Shown here piece after piece: positions 6,423 through 13,499 of a stretch of 13,520 bases of DNA. The stretch comes from an uncultured Lachnospiraceae bacterium. Lineage in GTDB: Bacteria > Bacillota > Clostridia > Lachnospirales > Lachnospiraceae. The notes under the pieces were generated by a model. It worked only from the letters and a program-made list of their open reading frames with translations, was not told where the DNA came from and ran no database searches. The first letter of the stretch is position 1. Each line of letters starts with the position of its first letter. The stretch covers positions 1,652 through 15,171 of the forward strand of contig CAJUKV010000064.1 of the NCBI GenBank assembly GCA_910587305.1, read 5' to 3'. Both the position numbers and the translations under genes were made by a program.

Positions 6423-7400
6423 TTATTTTGCCAATTTCGTAAATAAATCCTCGAATAAGGGATCTCGATTTATGCCATAAACATATTTGATAAAATGCCT
6501 TGTTTTGTCAATGGACCATCTGTCGTCATATTCCGGTATGGGGCTGGGCTCCAACCGTTCAAACATGAAACGCTCATCCAATAACCAGGCCACCGCAGTG
6601 ACGTCCCATATAGTGCGGCTCCAGCATTTTCCCTGTCCTACCAGCTCCGCCTCGGTTATGGTATTTTCGAGCAGATAATCGCACAGGGCGTTTTTGCCTT
6701 TCAGCCAGTAGGTGAGTTCCGGCCCGGTGGTGGCGAAGGAGGACACAACGCCCATGCAGGGAAGCAGCACAAGGGGAACGCCGCAGCCCAATACCACTCT
6801 TGCGGCGGCAACATCCTGATACATATTAAACTCGCGGTTGCTGTGCCATTCCAGAGCGTTTCCCCCAAGCCAGATTACCACAATTTTATTTATGATGGCC
6901 GGCTCAAGCAATATAGCCGAAGCGATATTCGTGATGGCCCCGATTGCCACTACATAAAGAGGATTATCCTCATCCCTCGCCATTGCCCGCCGGACAAGAT
7001 TTTCGGCGGCCGGTGAAACGACGGCTGTTGTTTCATCCGGCAGATATGTTTCGGAACCTCTGTAAGTAACCTGTTCAAATTCCCGGCGGCCCATAAGATT
7101 CAGAACCTTTAGAATCTCATGATAGCTCTTTTCCATGCCGTCCCCGGGGCTGCCCGAATGATGATTATAAAAAGGGGCCGCGTAGATGGCCTGAAGATTT
7201 AATTTTTCATCCGACTTGATTAAATATGCCAGGGCAAACTGGTCGTCAATTTCATTATAGGTATCCGTGTCCAAAATGACGTCCACCTTTCCCGATGGCT
7301 TTGTAAGACGTGCAATCAGTTTTGCATTGTCAATTGGCATCTTCTTCGATTTTATACCGATAATTTCTTCCCAATCCTGTATAGGTTGTTTCTGGCTCAT
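6423..7400 (-). CDS. Nucleoside hydrolase (IunH-like)
   Basis: The 325-residue protein belongs to the inosine-uridine preferring nucleoside hydrolase fold, which cleaves the N-glycosidic bond of ribonucleosides using a Ca ion held by aspartates. The metal motif is DTDTYNEIDD (44-53), longer by two residues than the usual DxDPGxDD. AIGAITNIA (152-160), EFNMYQD with Asn192 and Asp196, and IWDVTAV with Asp266 supply the other expected sites. The His usually before that last Asp is Trp265, so the leaving-group step or base preference may differ. A roughly 40-residue N-terminal extension precedes the fold. The ATG has GGAGG six bases upstream. It is first in an operon with ribokinase, which fits release of ribose. 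The exact substrate is not evident. Confidence 0.88.
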   Translation of the reverse strand: MSQKQPIQDWEEIIGIKSKKMPIDNAKLIARLTKPSGKVDVILDTDTYNEIDDQFALAYLIKSDEKLNLQAIYAAPFYNHHSGSPGDGMEKSYHEILKVLNLMGRREFEQVTYRGSETYLPDETTAVVSPAAENLVRRAMARDEDNPLYVVAIGAITNIASAILLEPAIINKIVVIWLGGNALEWHSNREFNMYQDVAAARVVLGCGVPLVLLPCMGVVSSFATTGPELTYWLKGKNALCDYLLENTITEAELVGQGKCWSRTIWDVTAVAWLLDERFMFERLEPSPIPEYDDRWSIDKTRHFIKYVYGINRDPLFEDLFTKLAK

Positions 7401-7489
7401 ATGAATCCTCCGTTTCTTCCGGGTTAAAAATGTTTTTTATCTGTCAGCTATACGATTCTACCGCCGCCAGTATGTTGATGAATATTTTT

Positions 7490-7542
7490 CGCGTAACGAT
7501 ATCTTAATAGTATATTACCGGCCGGAGCTTGTCAATTACGCG
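7490..7542. promoter_or_regulatory. Inverted 7-mers flanking the nucleoside hydrolase promoter
   Basis: CGCGTAA (7490-7496) and TTACGCG (7536-7542) are perfect inverted copies, 46 bp centre to centre. One abuts the -35 box on its upstream side and the other covers the predicted start site. The placement fits paired half-sites for a repressor, but no known operator is recognised. Confidence 0.35.
7507..7535 (-). promoter_or_regulatory. Sigma-A promoter of the nucleoside hydrolase-rbsK operon
   Basis: On the minus strand TTGACA (7530-7535) is followed after 17 bases by TACTAT (7507-7512). Transcription would start near 7500, leaving a leader of about 100 bases. The spacer contains the 8-bp palindrome CCGGCCGG (7518-7525), which could be contacted by a regulator. 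Confidence 0.75.
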
Positions 7543-7636
7543 CTTATGGCAAAGACAGCAGGTACCGTGTCACTTTTTAAATGCTGGCTATTCGCTTCCG
7601 ACTATATTTCCGGCTATTATTACTTTTCGTGGGGGA

Positions 7637-7665
7637 ATGACTTTTTCAGCACTTTAAAGTATAAT
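7637..7665 (+). promoter_or_regulatory. Promoter of the MBL-fold hydrolase gene
   Basis: ATGACT (7637-7642, four of six bases of the -35 consensus) is 17 bases from a perfect TATAAT (7660-7665). Transcription would start near 7672, about 108 bases before the chosen start codon. Confidence 0.6.
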
Positions 7666-7682
7666 GGTAACAGTTTTGATAC

Positions 7683-7694
7683 ATATCATGATAT
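7683..7694. promoter_or_regulatory. 12-bp perfect palindrome just downstream of the predicted start site
   Basis: ATATCATGATAT is fully self-complementary and lies at about +12 to +23 of the predicted transcript of the MBL gene, a usual place for a repressor site. No protein can be assigned, and a short AT-rich palindrome may be coincidental. Confidence 0.3.
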
Positions 7695-7779
7695 TGATTC
7701 TATGGTGTGAAAGGATTAGGGTATTTTTGGAAGTGACAGTCGTAAATTTGAAAGTTTGGAAAGGAGCATGGTCATTATA

Positions 7780-8601
7780 ATGAAAATCATTTGTTTAATG
7801 GAAAATACACAGGGCGGCAGGGAATGCTTATACGAACATGGACTAAGCTTTTATGTGGAAACGCCAAAGCACAGGCTTCTTGTGGATACGGGAGCTTCCG
7901 GGGCCTTTATGGAAAATGCGCTCCGTCTGGGGGTGGATTTGGGCCGGGTAGACACGGTGATTTTAAGCCACGGGCATTACGACCATGCAGGCGGGATAAT
8001 GGAATTTGCCCGCAGGAACCCTGATGCCAAAATTCTGATGCAGAAGCTGGCGAAAGAGGCTTATTATCATAAAAATGCCAACATGGAAAGATATATAGGA
8101 ATAGATCCGCAGATAGCGGAACTTCCTCAAGTGGAGCTGCTTAAAGGAGACAGGGAAATAGATAAAGAGATTTCGGTTTTTACCAATGTGACGGGGAGAA
8201 AGAGCTGGCCCTCGGGCAACAGGGAATTGAAGGTGAAGAAAGACGGAGAGTTTTATCAGGATGATTTTCTGCACGAGCAGTATCTGGTCATCACGGAGAA
8301 CCGGAGACGGGTTTTGATGTCGGGCTGCGCCCACAATGGCATTTTAAATATTCTGGAAAAATACAGGGAAATCTATGGGGAAGATCCGGATGCGGTATTC
8401 AGCGGCTTTCATATGAGAAAAAAATCCGATTATACGCAGGAAGATATTGAGATGATAAAGGAAACGGCTTTTCAATTGAAAAAAAGCGATAGTGTCTTTT
8501 ATACGGGACACTGTACGGGGGAATATCCTTTTGGGCTGATGAAAGAGATTATGGGGGAGCGGCTTGTGTATGTGCATAGTGGGGATGAAGTTTGTATTTG
8601 A
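7780..8601 (+). CDS. MBL-fold metallo-hydrolase, COG1237-like
   Basis: With the start used here the protein has 273 residues and the metallo-beta-lactamase metal sites: SHGHYDHAGG (His64, His66, Asp68, His69), SGCAHNGI (His185), and a late FHM (His211). YTGHCTG (His244) closes the fold. This spacing resembles COG1237, which includes archaeal proteins linked to methanopterin synthesis; here the substrate is unknown, probably a phosphodiester or ester. No signal peptide is seen. Start choice: TTG at 7756 has no ribosome binding site, ATG 7768 is only one base after AAGGAG, and ATG 7780 begins with the typical MKIICL at a 13-base gap. It has its own promoter and is followed at 132 bases by a toxin-antitoxin pair; no clear terminator lies between. 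Confidence 0.87.
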   Translation: MKIICLMENTQGGRECLYEHGLSFYVETPKHRLLVDTGASGAFMENALRLGVDLGRVDTVILSHGHYDHAGGIMEFARRNPDAKILMQKLAKEAYYHKNANMERYIGIDPQIAELPQVELLKGDREIDKEISVFTNVTGRKSWPSGNRELKVKKDGEFYQDDFLHEQYLVITENRRRVLMSGCAHNGILNILEKYREIYGEDPDAVFSGFHMRKKSDYTQEDIEMIKETAFQLKKSDSVFYTGHCTGEYPFGLMKEIMGERLVYVHSGDEVCI

Positions 8602-8665
8602 CAGCTGAATAGTTACAGTAGGATTACTTTTTACAGGACAAAAGGTTTTTATTTGTCAGATAAAA

Positions 8666-8674
8666 TGCTATAAT
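8666..8674 (+). promoter_or_regulatory. Extended -10 promoter of the toxin-antitoxin operon
   Basis: TGCTATAAT is a perfect extended -10 element, and the -35 region 17 bases upstream is weak. The surrounding ATGCTA (8665-8670) and TGGCAT form an imperfect palindrome over the -10 box, which would suit autorepression by the antitoxin. Transcription would start about 50 bases before the antitoxin ATG. Confidence 0.55.
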
Positions 8675-8733
8675 ATTGGCATAGATAAACGCAAAGAATA
8701 TAATACCATATTTGATTTGGAAGGAGTGGTAGA

Positions 8734-8994
8734 ATGACTACGTTGGAAAATACAATCTCTATTCTGGAATGCCTTCCGGAAACGGATTTAATTCAGATAC
8801 AGGATTTGGCTAAAAAGTTATTCAGGCGTCATGAGGATAAAACGGTTGATGAGGCCGTTGGCCGGTTTCTAAAGCCTATGTCGCGAGAGGATTTTATGCG
8901 AGATATAGAAAATGCTGACAAAGAGTTTGCCAGAGGGGAATACCAGGAGATGGGAGAAGCGCTTGATGAAGTTTACCGGGAACTCAAAATATAA
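8734..8994 (+). CDS. Putative type II antitoxin
   Basis: This is an 86-residue acidic protein encoded directly before, and overlapping by 29 bases, a RelE/ParE-type toxin gene, the normal order for type II systems. The N-terminal 45 residues are predicted mostly helical and could dimerise and bind DNA. The C-terminal part, REDFMRDIENADKEFARGEY with further charged helix, resembles the toxin-wrapping tail of many antitoxins. The ATG has AAGGAG at a 7-base gap. I cannot place it in a specific antitoxin family by sequence. The assignment rests mainly on context and on the tail. It probably represses its own promoter together with the toxin. Confidence 0.72.
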   Translation: MTTLENTISILECLPETDLIQIQDLAKKLFRRHEDKTVDEAVGRFLKPMSREDFMRDIENADKEFARGEYQEMGEALDEVYRELKI

Positions 8995-9298
8995 GGTTAC
9001 TATTACGCGCAGTGCAAAGGCGCAGTTTGCTCAGATTTTGCGTTATCTTCGGCAGAATCTGGGAAACGAACAGGCAGCCGTAAATGTGAAAGAAGATATG
9101 GAAGAGACCAGAGCCAGACTTCTTTACGTTGCGGGGAGCCTGAAATTATGTGACGACCCTGCATTAAAGGCTTTGGGGTATCGGACGATTCACCTGAAGT
9201 GCCACCGATATTTTTTGCTATACAGGATTATAGATGATATGGTGCGTGTTGATGGCATCTATCACGACTTGCAGGATTACGAGAATATTCTGCGCTAA
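8966..9298 (+). CDS. RelE/ParE-superfamily toxin
   Basis: This is a 110-residue protein with the family pattern: YKVTITRSAKAQFAQILRYL (helical hairpin after the first strand), LGNEQAA, the middle strand GYRTIHLKCHRYFLLYRI, and a last strand VDGIYHDLQDY. Such toxins either cut mRNA on the ribosome (RelE) or poison gyrase (ParE); the sequence does not settle which. The frame is open from 8912, but ATG 8966 is preferred because GGAG lies 9 bases ahead and the protein then starts just before the first strand. Its start lies inside the antitoxin gene, implying translational coupling. The stop overlaps the stop of the convergent capA gene by 4 bases, so no terminator fits between them. Confidence 0.85.
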   Translation: MKFTGNSKYKVTITRSAKAQFAQILRYLRQNLGNEQAAVNVKEDMEETRARLLYVAGSLKLCDDPALKALGYRTIHLKCHRYFLLYRIIDDMVRVDGIYHDLQDYENILR

Positions 9299-10917
9299 CT
9301 TCTCCGAGTTTTAAGCTCGTGCTTAGAGTCTGCCTGTTGTTTTACCGTATACTGGCCGTCATTCTCCCGAATAATAGCAAGGGGCAGCAGGGTATAATCC
9401 GTGATCTTATATCCGTTGGAAGCAGGCGATACGGTAAAGCATGCCACGCCGCCCTTTACGCAGGACTTCTCAGGCTGGGCGCTTACAAAATTGCCGATGG
9501 AATAATAAACCAGCATTTCATGTCCCTTTTCATCCGTAAGCATTTCAAAGGGCTGCAGGCTGTGAGGATGTGTGCCGATCACCACATCTACTCCGCCGTC
9601 TAAAAAAACTTGTGTCCATTTCTGCTGAAATTCGTCCGTTTGCTGAGAATTTTCCGTGCCCCAATGAACAAAAACCACCACAAAATCCGTTTCATCTTTG
9701 GCCTTTTGGATATCGCGTCTGATTTCTTCCTCATCCTCGAGTAAGTGAACCATATAGGGATTTTCCTCAGGGATTTTTATGCCGTTTGTACCGTAGGTGT
9801 AGTTAAATAACGCAAAGCGGACGCCCTTTTTTTCAATTACGCCATAGGGTTTATGGGCGTTTCCATCCGACATGGAAGGGTCTTTAGAAGGATGGGTATT
9901 TTGGGAATCCCGGGAATGAGCGTTTGGCGTCTCTATGCCCAGGCAGAGGATGTTATGAGAGGCAAAAAATTCCTTCGTGACAATAATGCCATGGGCTCCC
10001 TGATCCAGTGCGTGATTGGTTGCGCAGGTCACCACGTCAAAACCGGCGTCGGCAATTGCCTGTCCTACATTTAAGGGGGTGCCGAACCTTGGATAATCGC
10101 TGTATAAGGCCGGATTGTCCGTAAAAGGCGTTTCCTGATTGATAACGGAAATATCGCTGCCGGCAATCAGCTCCTTTACATTTTCAAAGAGAAAAGAAAA
10201 TGAGCTGTCGTGATGAAGGCCATAGGTGTAGATTGACTCATGAATGAGATTGTCTCCAAACACGGCGAAGGATATGTCCGTATCTTCCTTTTGAAAGCCC
10301 CAAAAGCCCCATATCCAGCCGGTTATAAGCCCCTGTGTATCTGTCAGGAAAAGGCGGCCATAAGAGGCGTTGTTTTCGCCGCTTTCCTTTTCACCGAAAG
10401 TTTTTATCGTCTCCCGGGTATCCATACGCGCCACCTCCTGTCCCAGATAAGAGGACATCCACTTGGGCGCAATTTTCCCCTCCTCAAATTCGTATACAAA
10501 GATATGCTGGGACCACAGAGCCTCATCCTTTTCCACCCAGAAGGGTTTATATGCGCCGAACCGCCCCTTTTTCCAACAAAGCAAAACCAGCTCGTCTTCC
10601 TCGTCCCTGTCAATGTCGCAGGATAAAACCTGCTGAACCTTGATATCCTCCGGCGACGTCCAGATGATATCGCTGTCAAGGAAGATGCTGACGGATTTAT
10701 GGTTTAATTCAATTTGATAGGGAAACGGATTTGCATTGTATGTTCCGCTTTCCCACGCCACCCATTTGGGCAAAAGGACGCCCCTGGCGGAAAGGATATT
10801 CTTTGCAATCGTGAAAATGGCGCCGACACATGCCAACGCCATGGTAATCATAAATATTTTTTTGATTAATAGGCTTGTCCCCGGAGGAAGGCCGCGTTTG
10901 CTATTCTTATTTTTCAT
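9295..10917 (-). CDS. Membrane-anchored CapA-family protein
   Basis: This is a 540-residue protein with a membrane anchor at about 18-40 and an extracellular body. Residues 98-121 contain DIDRDEEDEL, an FG-GAP/integrin-like Ca-binding loop, in a segment of about 60-205 absent from simple CapA proteins. The PGA_cap domain spans about 215-515, with FGDNLIHESIY (220-230), INQETPFTD (259-267), ATNHALDQG (299-307), FVHWGTEN (416-423), GTHPHSLQPFEML (448-460) and YSIGNF (472-477). CapA proteins take part in poly-gamma-glutamate or capsule production; related metallophosphatase-like chemistry is suspected. A polar insert at about 336-356 interrupts the domain. The ATG lacks a recognisable ribosome binding site. 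It follows the DUF3160 gene by 36 bases, so translation may depend on that gene. No pgsB or pgsC homologue is in the window, so capsule synthesis is not established. Confidence 0.88.
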   Translation of the reverse strand: MKNKNSKRGLPPGTSLLIKKIFMITMALACVGAIFTIAKNILSARGVLLPKWVAWESGTYNANPFPYQIELNHKSVSIFLDSDIIWTSPEDIKVQQVLSCDIDRDEEDELVLLCWKKGRFGAYKPFWVEKDEALWSQHIFVYEFEEGKIAPKWMSSYLGQEVARMDTRETIKTFGEKESGENNASYGRLFLTDTQGLITGWIWGFWGFQKEDTDISFAVFGDNLIHESIYTYGLHHDSSFSFLFENVKELIAGSDISVINQETPFTDNPALYSDYPRFGTPLNVGQAIADAGFDVVTCATNHALDQGAHGIIVTKEFFASHNILCLGIETPNAHSRDSQNTHPSKDPSMSDGNAHKPYGVIEKKGVRFALFNYTYGTNGIKIPEENPYMVHLLEDEEEIRRDIQKAKDETDFVVVFVHWGTENSQQTDEFQQKWTQVFLDGGVDVVIGTHPHSLQPFEMLTDEKGHEMLVYYSIGNFVSAQPEKSCVKGGVACFTVSPASNGYKITDYTLLPLAIIRENDGQYTVKQQADSKHELKTRRS

Positions 10918-10926
10918 GACGGATGT

Positions 10927-10952
10927 AATTATTCAGGATAATTATTCAGGAT
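10927..10952. repeat. 13-bp tandem duplication before capA
   Basis: The 13-mer AATTATTCAGGAT occurs twice head to tail (10927-10939 and 10940-10952) without mismatch. It fills most of the 36-base gap between the DUF3160 stop and the capA ATG. The minus-strand reading contains no ribosome binding site. Confidence 0.9.
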
Positions 10953-10953
10953 G

Positions 10954-13200
10954 CTAATCGCACCGGTAGCTGTCTGTCCAGGCCGGTTTTTGGAGAGGAA
11001 AATCATAGTTGTAATAGCCTGTCTCGTCAGGCGTTATGCCCATCATCTGTCTCCATCTTGCGTCGGTCAGTCTGTCGCTTAAGGGCCATGTAAACTGGTA
11101 GAAGGAAAATACGGTTCCTCGTGCAATTCTGAGCGTGTCGCCAATTTTTACCACAACATAGATGTCGGAAGGGTTATCGGTTGCGGCTTCCAGTATTTCG
11201 CCGTTTGGGTCTGTGGCGATATCCACGATAACCGCGGCAGGGTATTCCCGCGTGGAGATGGACTCGGACGCCCCTTCGCTTCTTATGGTTTCATACCAGA
11301 AATGCTCGATGGTACCGCCGTAATATCTGATAAATTCGTATTCTTCATCCGTCAGAAGCTCGTCCTGCAGTTCTTTATTGGAAATGACCAGGAGCTGGTT
11401 TGCAATGTAAGATAAACGCGAAAGATTTTCCTTATCTTCATCCGTCAGCATTCCGTATGCGGCAAGCCCCTGGGATGTCTGATCGGCAAGGGAGATAAAT
11501 CTTGCATATACAAGGGGTTCGGGCTCCACATAGCCCCGGTCGTCCTGCTCCTCATCACCGCCGCCCATTTCCGCCAGTACCTGTTTGGAATAAAGTATGG
11601 TGTCGTGCTTTAATTCCGTAAAGCTTCCCGCAAAGCATTCCAGATCCTTTTTCAGCCATTCTTCATTTTGCATAAAAAGGGGATATCCTTCCCCTTTGAC
11701 GTCAAGCAGGGGGCGGAGAGTGTTTAACCAGCTGGCATACAGGCTGGCGGACCACAAGGTCTTATTGTCCTGTGCAAGGGCCTGCCTCAGGGTATCCATA
11801 TTCCGGGAATAACCTGCATAATCCGACGCGCCGCCTTCCTCCAATATATGCAGGGCGGTATCGCTGCCAAGGGCGGCCGGAATGTCGAGCACATCGGGAA
11901 GCATGCGCTTTTGTCCCGAACCGTTCTCTCCTACTCTTTGGTAAATAAGGTTTTGCATGATGGAGGCGTCAATGGTAAAGCGCTGCCCCATAAAACGGAA
12001 TCCCGGAATAACGTTATCCTCCCCGTCGTCAATAGGAATGGAATTGATTTGGGGGGCGGGCAGGGAAGATACCAGGGACTGAAACTGCGAGAACGCATTT
12101 TTGTCTTTTGACAGGGTATCAAGGGTATAATCGTCCCCATAAGCCTGGGAAATGACAGGGGCGTACTCGCATACGCCGTTGTCGTCGCTGGCTCCTGCAA
12201 AAAAGCTCGTCACAGCATAAATGGATTCCCAGAGCGCGTACGCCTCCCGGTTTTCCGAAAGGGCGGCGGTCATAAGGAGAGCGCTTCTGTTCATATCCTC
12301 CTTGTCCTGGGGAAAATGGATTCTGCCGTACCACATCATCGCCTTGAAATACCGCTCCAAATTCTGGTCGCCCTGATAATATCCCCGGGGAATGTATTGG
12401 GAATAATCCTCGAAATCTTCCGCTACCTCTGACATGGATATCCCTGCCGCCTGCTCAATGCCTTCAAGCTCATAGGCCACCATATCCTTCACATAATCGG
12501 GAACTTCCGTGCCGCTGTCTAACAGCTTTGCGCCTACCGCAAAAAACGCGACGTTGCGCTTTGCGGCGGATTCCCATTCACTTCCCGTAAGCTGCTCGTA
12601 CTGATCTTCGCTGGCGGTAAGCATTTTCTTGCTTAACTGAGTAAGCTTCTCCGACAGATAGTTTCTTTCAATATTTTTCAGCAGATAACTAAAATACAGA
12701 TGATAGGTGTGCATCAGGGAATCAACTGTGACGAAATTGGGAATATGGGCGTATCTGTTAATCTCATAAAGTTCAAAAAATTCATCGCATGCCCGGCCCC
12801 GGACCACAAACCCGTTTCGGGCAAGCTTGGCCGCAACTTCTTCCGGCAGATAAAATTGCTGCAAATTGGAAATGTTGCTTAAGTCGGGATTAATCGTATA
12901 AGCGCTGACACAGGGAATGACACTGTCCGTATCCACACTTGTTTCATTTGAGATAAGGGAGGGCCTGCCGCCAGGGAAACGTTTGGCGGAATCGCCGGAT
13001 GCGTCGAACGCGCCGGTTTGCTCCCCGTCGCCTGCTTCCTGACCGGATGGGGTAATGGGAGTGGAAATGGAATCGGAGGACGTCGAAGGGTCTGCGTCTT
13101 CAACCGGCTGTTTCCGGAAAGAACATGCGGTTAAAGTATTTATAATCATACTTAGGGACAAAATTGATACAAGTATGAGTTTCGTTTTTCCTTTTTTCAT
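10954..13200 (-). CDS. DUF3160-family lipoprotein
   Basis: With the start used here this is a 748-residue exported protein. Residues 1-26 are a lipoprotein signal: Lys-rich start, hydrophobic ILVSILSLSMII, then lipobox LTAC with Cys26. A Ser/Thr/Asp-rich linker runs to about 100. The remainder matches my recollection of DUF3160, with conserved segments VDSLMHTYHLYF (159-170), MWYGRI (289-294), GFRFMGQRFTIDA (400-412), PDVLDIPAALGS and VFSFYQFTWPLSD near the end. Its function is unknown; the fold is probably largely helical and acts on the outer membrane face. The frame is open upstream to a TTG at 13284, but ATG 13200 is preferred for the signal peptide and a GGGG six bases ahead. It is first in an operon with the capA-like gene, suggesting shared envelope work. 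Confidence 0.85.
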   Translation of the reverse strand: MKKGKTKLILVSILSLSMIINTLTACSFRKQPVEDADPSTSSDSISTPITPSGQEAGDGEQTGAFDASGDSAKRFPGGRPSLISNETSVDTDSVIPCVSAYTINPDLSNISNLQQFYLPEEVAAKLARNGFVVRGRACDEFFELYEINRYAHIPNFVTVDSLMHTYHLYFSYLLKNIERNYLSEKLTQLSKKMLTASEDQYEQLTGSEWESAAKRNVAFFAVGAKLLDSGTEVPDYVKDMVAYELEGIEQAAGISMSEVAEDFEDYSQYIPRGYYQGDQNLERYFKAMMWYGRIHFPQDKEDMNRSALLMTAALSENREAYALWESIYAVTSFFAGASDDNGVCEYAPVISQAYGDDYTLDTLSKDKNAFSQFQSLVSSLPAPQINSIPIDDGEDNVIPGFRFMGQRFTIDASIMQNLIYQRVGENGSGQKRMLPDVLDIPAALGSDTALHILEEGGASDYAGYSRNMDTLRQALAQDNKTLWSASLYASWLNTLRPLLDVKGEGYPLFMQNEEWLKKDLECFAGSFTELKHDTILYSKQVLAEMGGGDEEQDDRGYVEPEPLVYARFISLADQTSQGLAAYGMLTDEDKENLSRLSYIANQLLVISNKELQDELLTDEEYEFIRYYGGTIEHFWYETIRSEGASESISTREYPAAVIVDIATDPNGEILEAATDNPSDIYVVVKIGDTLRIARGTVFSFYQFTWPLSDRLTDARWRQMMGITPDETGYYNYDFPLQKPAWTDSYRCD

Positions 13201-13219
13201 AGTTTTCCCCATTTCTGCG

Positions 13220-13289
13220 AGGTGAGCAAAGTTCACCTTTGCTTTATTGCGCATATCAAGTTTGTGGATGCAGCGTAGATACAAACTTG
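13220..13289 (-). promoter_or_regulatory. Structured 5' leader of the DUF3160 gene
   Basis: The leader holds three stems. The distal one pairs CAAGTTTGT (13257-13265) with ACAAACTTG (13281-13289), a perfect 9 bp with a 15-base loop. Nearer the start codon, AGGTGA/TCACCT (13220-13225/13233-13238) and GCAAAG/CTTTGC (13226-13231/13237-13242) overlap, so only one can form at a time. No U tract follows, so any control would be on translation or stability rather than by simple termination. No known riboswitch class was recognised. Confidence 0.45.
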
Positions 13290-13355
13290 TTATCCTACAT
13301 AATGTTCAAAGCCTTCAAATTTGGGCCTTATTCGGTTTTCTGTAATCTGCTTTTT

Positions 13356-13383
13356 ATTATAGTTGGTTTCCTGTGAATGTCAA
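13356..13383 (-). promoter_or_regulatory. Sigma-A promoter of the DUF3160-capA operon
   Basis: On the minus strand a perfect TTGACA (13378-13383) is followed after 16 bases by a perfect TATAAT (13356-13361). Transcription would start near 13349, giving a leader of about 150 bases to the chosen ATG at 13200. Confidence 0.85.
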
Positions 13384-13433
13384 TTATTCCATATGGTAAT
13401 GGCAGAGAAATAGTTTGTTGATTTCTGCTATTT

Positions 13434-13462
13434 TGGGCAGTTTTTGAAGATACTCTTATAAT
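13434..13462 (+). promoter_or_regulatory. Divergent promoter towards the right edge
   Basis: TGGGCA (13434-13439, four of six) is 17 bases from a perfect TATAAT (13457-13462). It points out of the window, back to back with the DUF3160 promoter. Between them an imperfect inverted repeat, GCAGAGAAAT and ATTTCTGC (13402-13428), could be a shared operator. Confidence 0.5.
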
Positions 13463-13499
13463 GAATGTTACTTTTCACGGGGTGGGGAAATAAGGCATA

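Larger units (their letters stand above)
7405..7710 (+). pseudogene. Open frame without start across the nucleoside hydrolase control region
   Basis: A plus-strand frame is open for 101 codons from 7405 to a TGA at 7708-7710 but has no ATG, GTG or TTG until ATG 7546 (54 residues from there), and that ATG has no good ribosome binding site. The translation is protein-like and rich in Tyr and Phe, for example FYRRQYVDEYFSRND and MAKTAGTVSLF. It could be the remnant of a gene whose 5' end is lost, or chance. It is crossed by the minus-strand promoter at 7507-7535 and by the plus-strand promoter at 7637-7665. Product not recognised. Confidence 0.25.

Noticed and set aside
8912..8965. Upstream start for the toxin gene
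   Set aside because: It would add 18 residues unlike the family, with no ribosome binding site; ATG 8966 fits better.
9853..10643. Several plus-strand ORFs of 73-128 codons
   Set aside because: Antisense shadows of the CapA gene, with no start signals or domain features.
13201..13284. TTG start for the DUF3160 protein
   Set aside because: It would place 28 charged residues before an otherwise standard lipoprotein signal; the region is better read as leader RNA, although AGGAT precedes the TTG.
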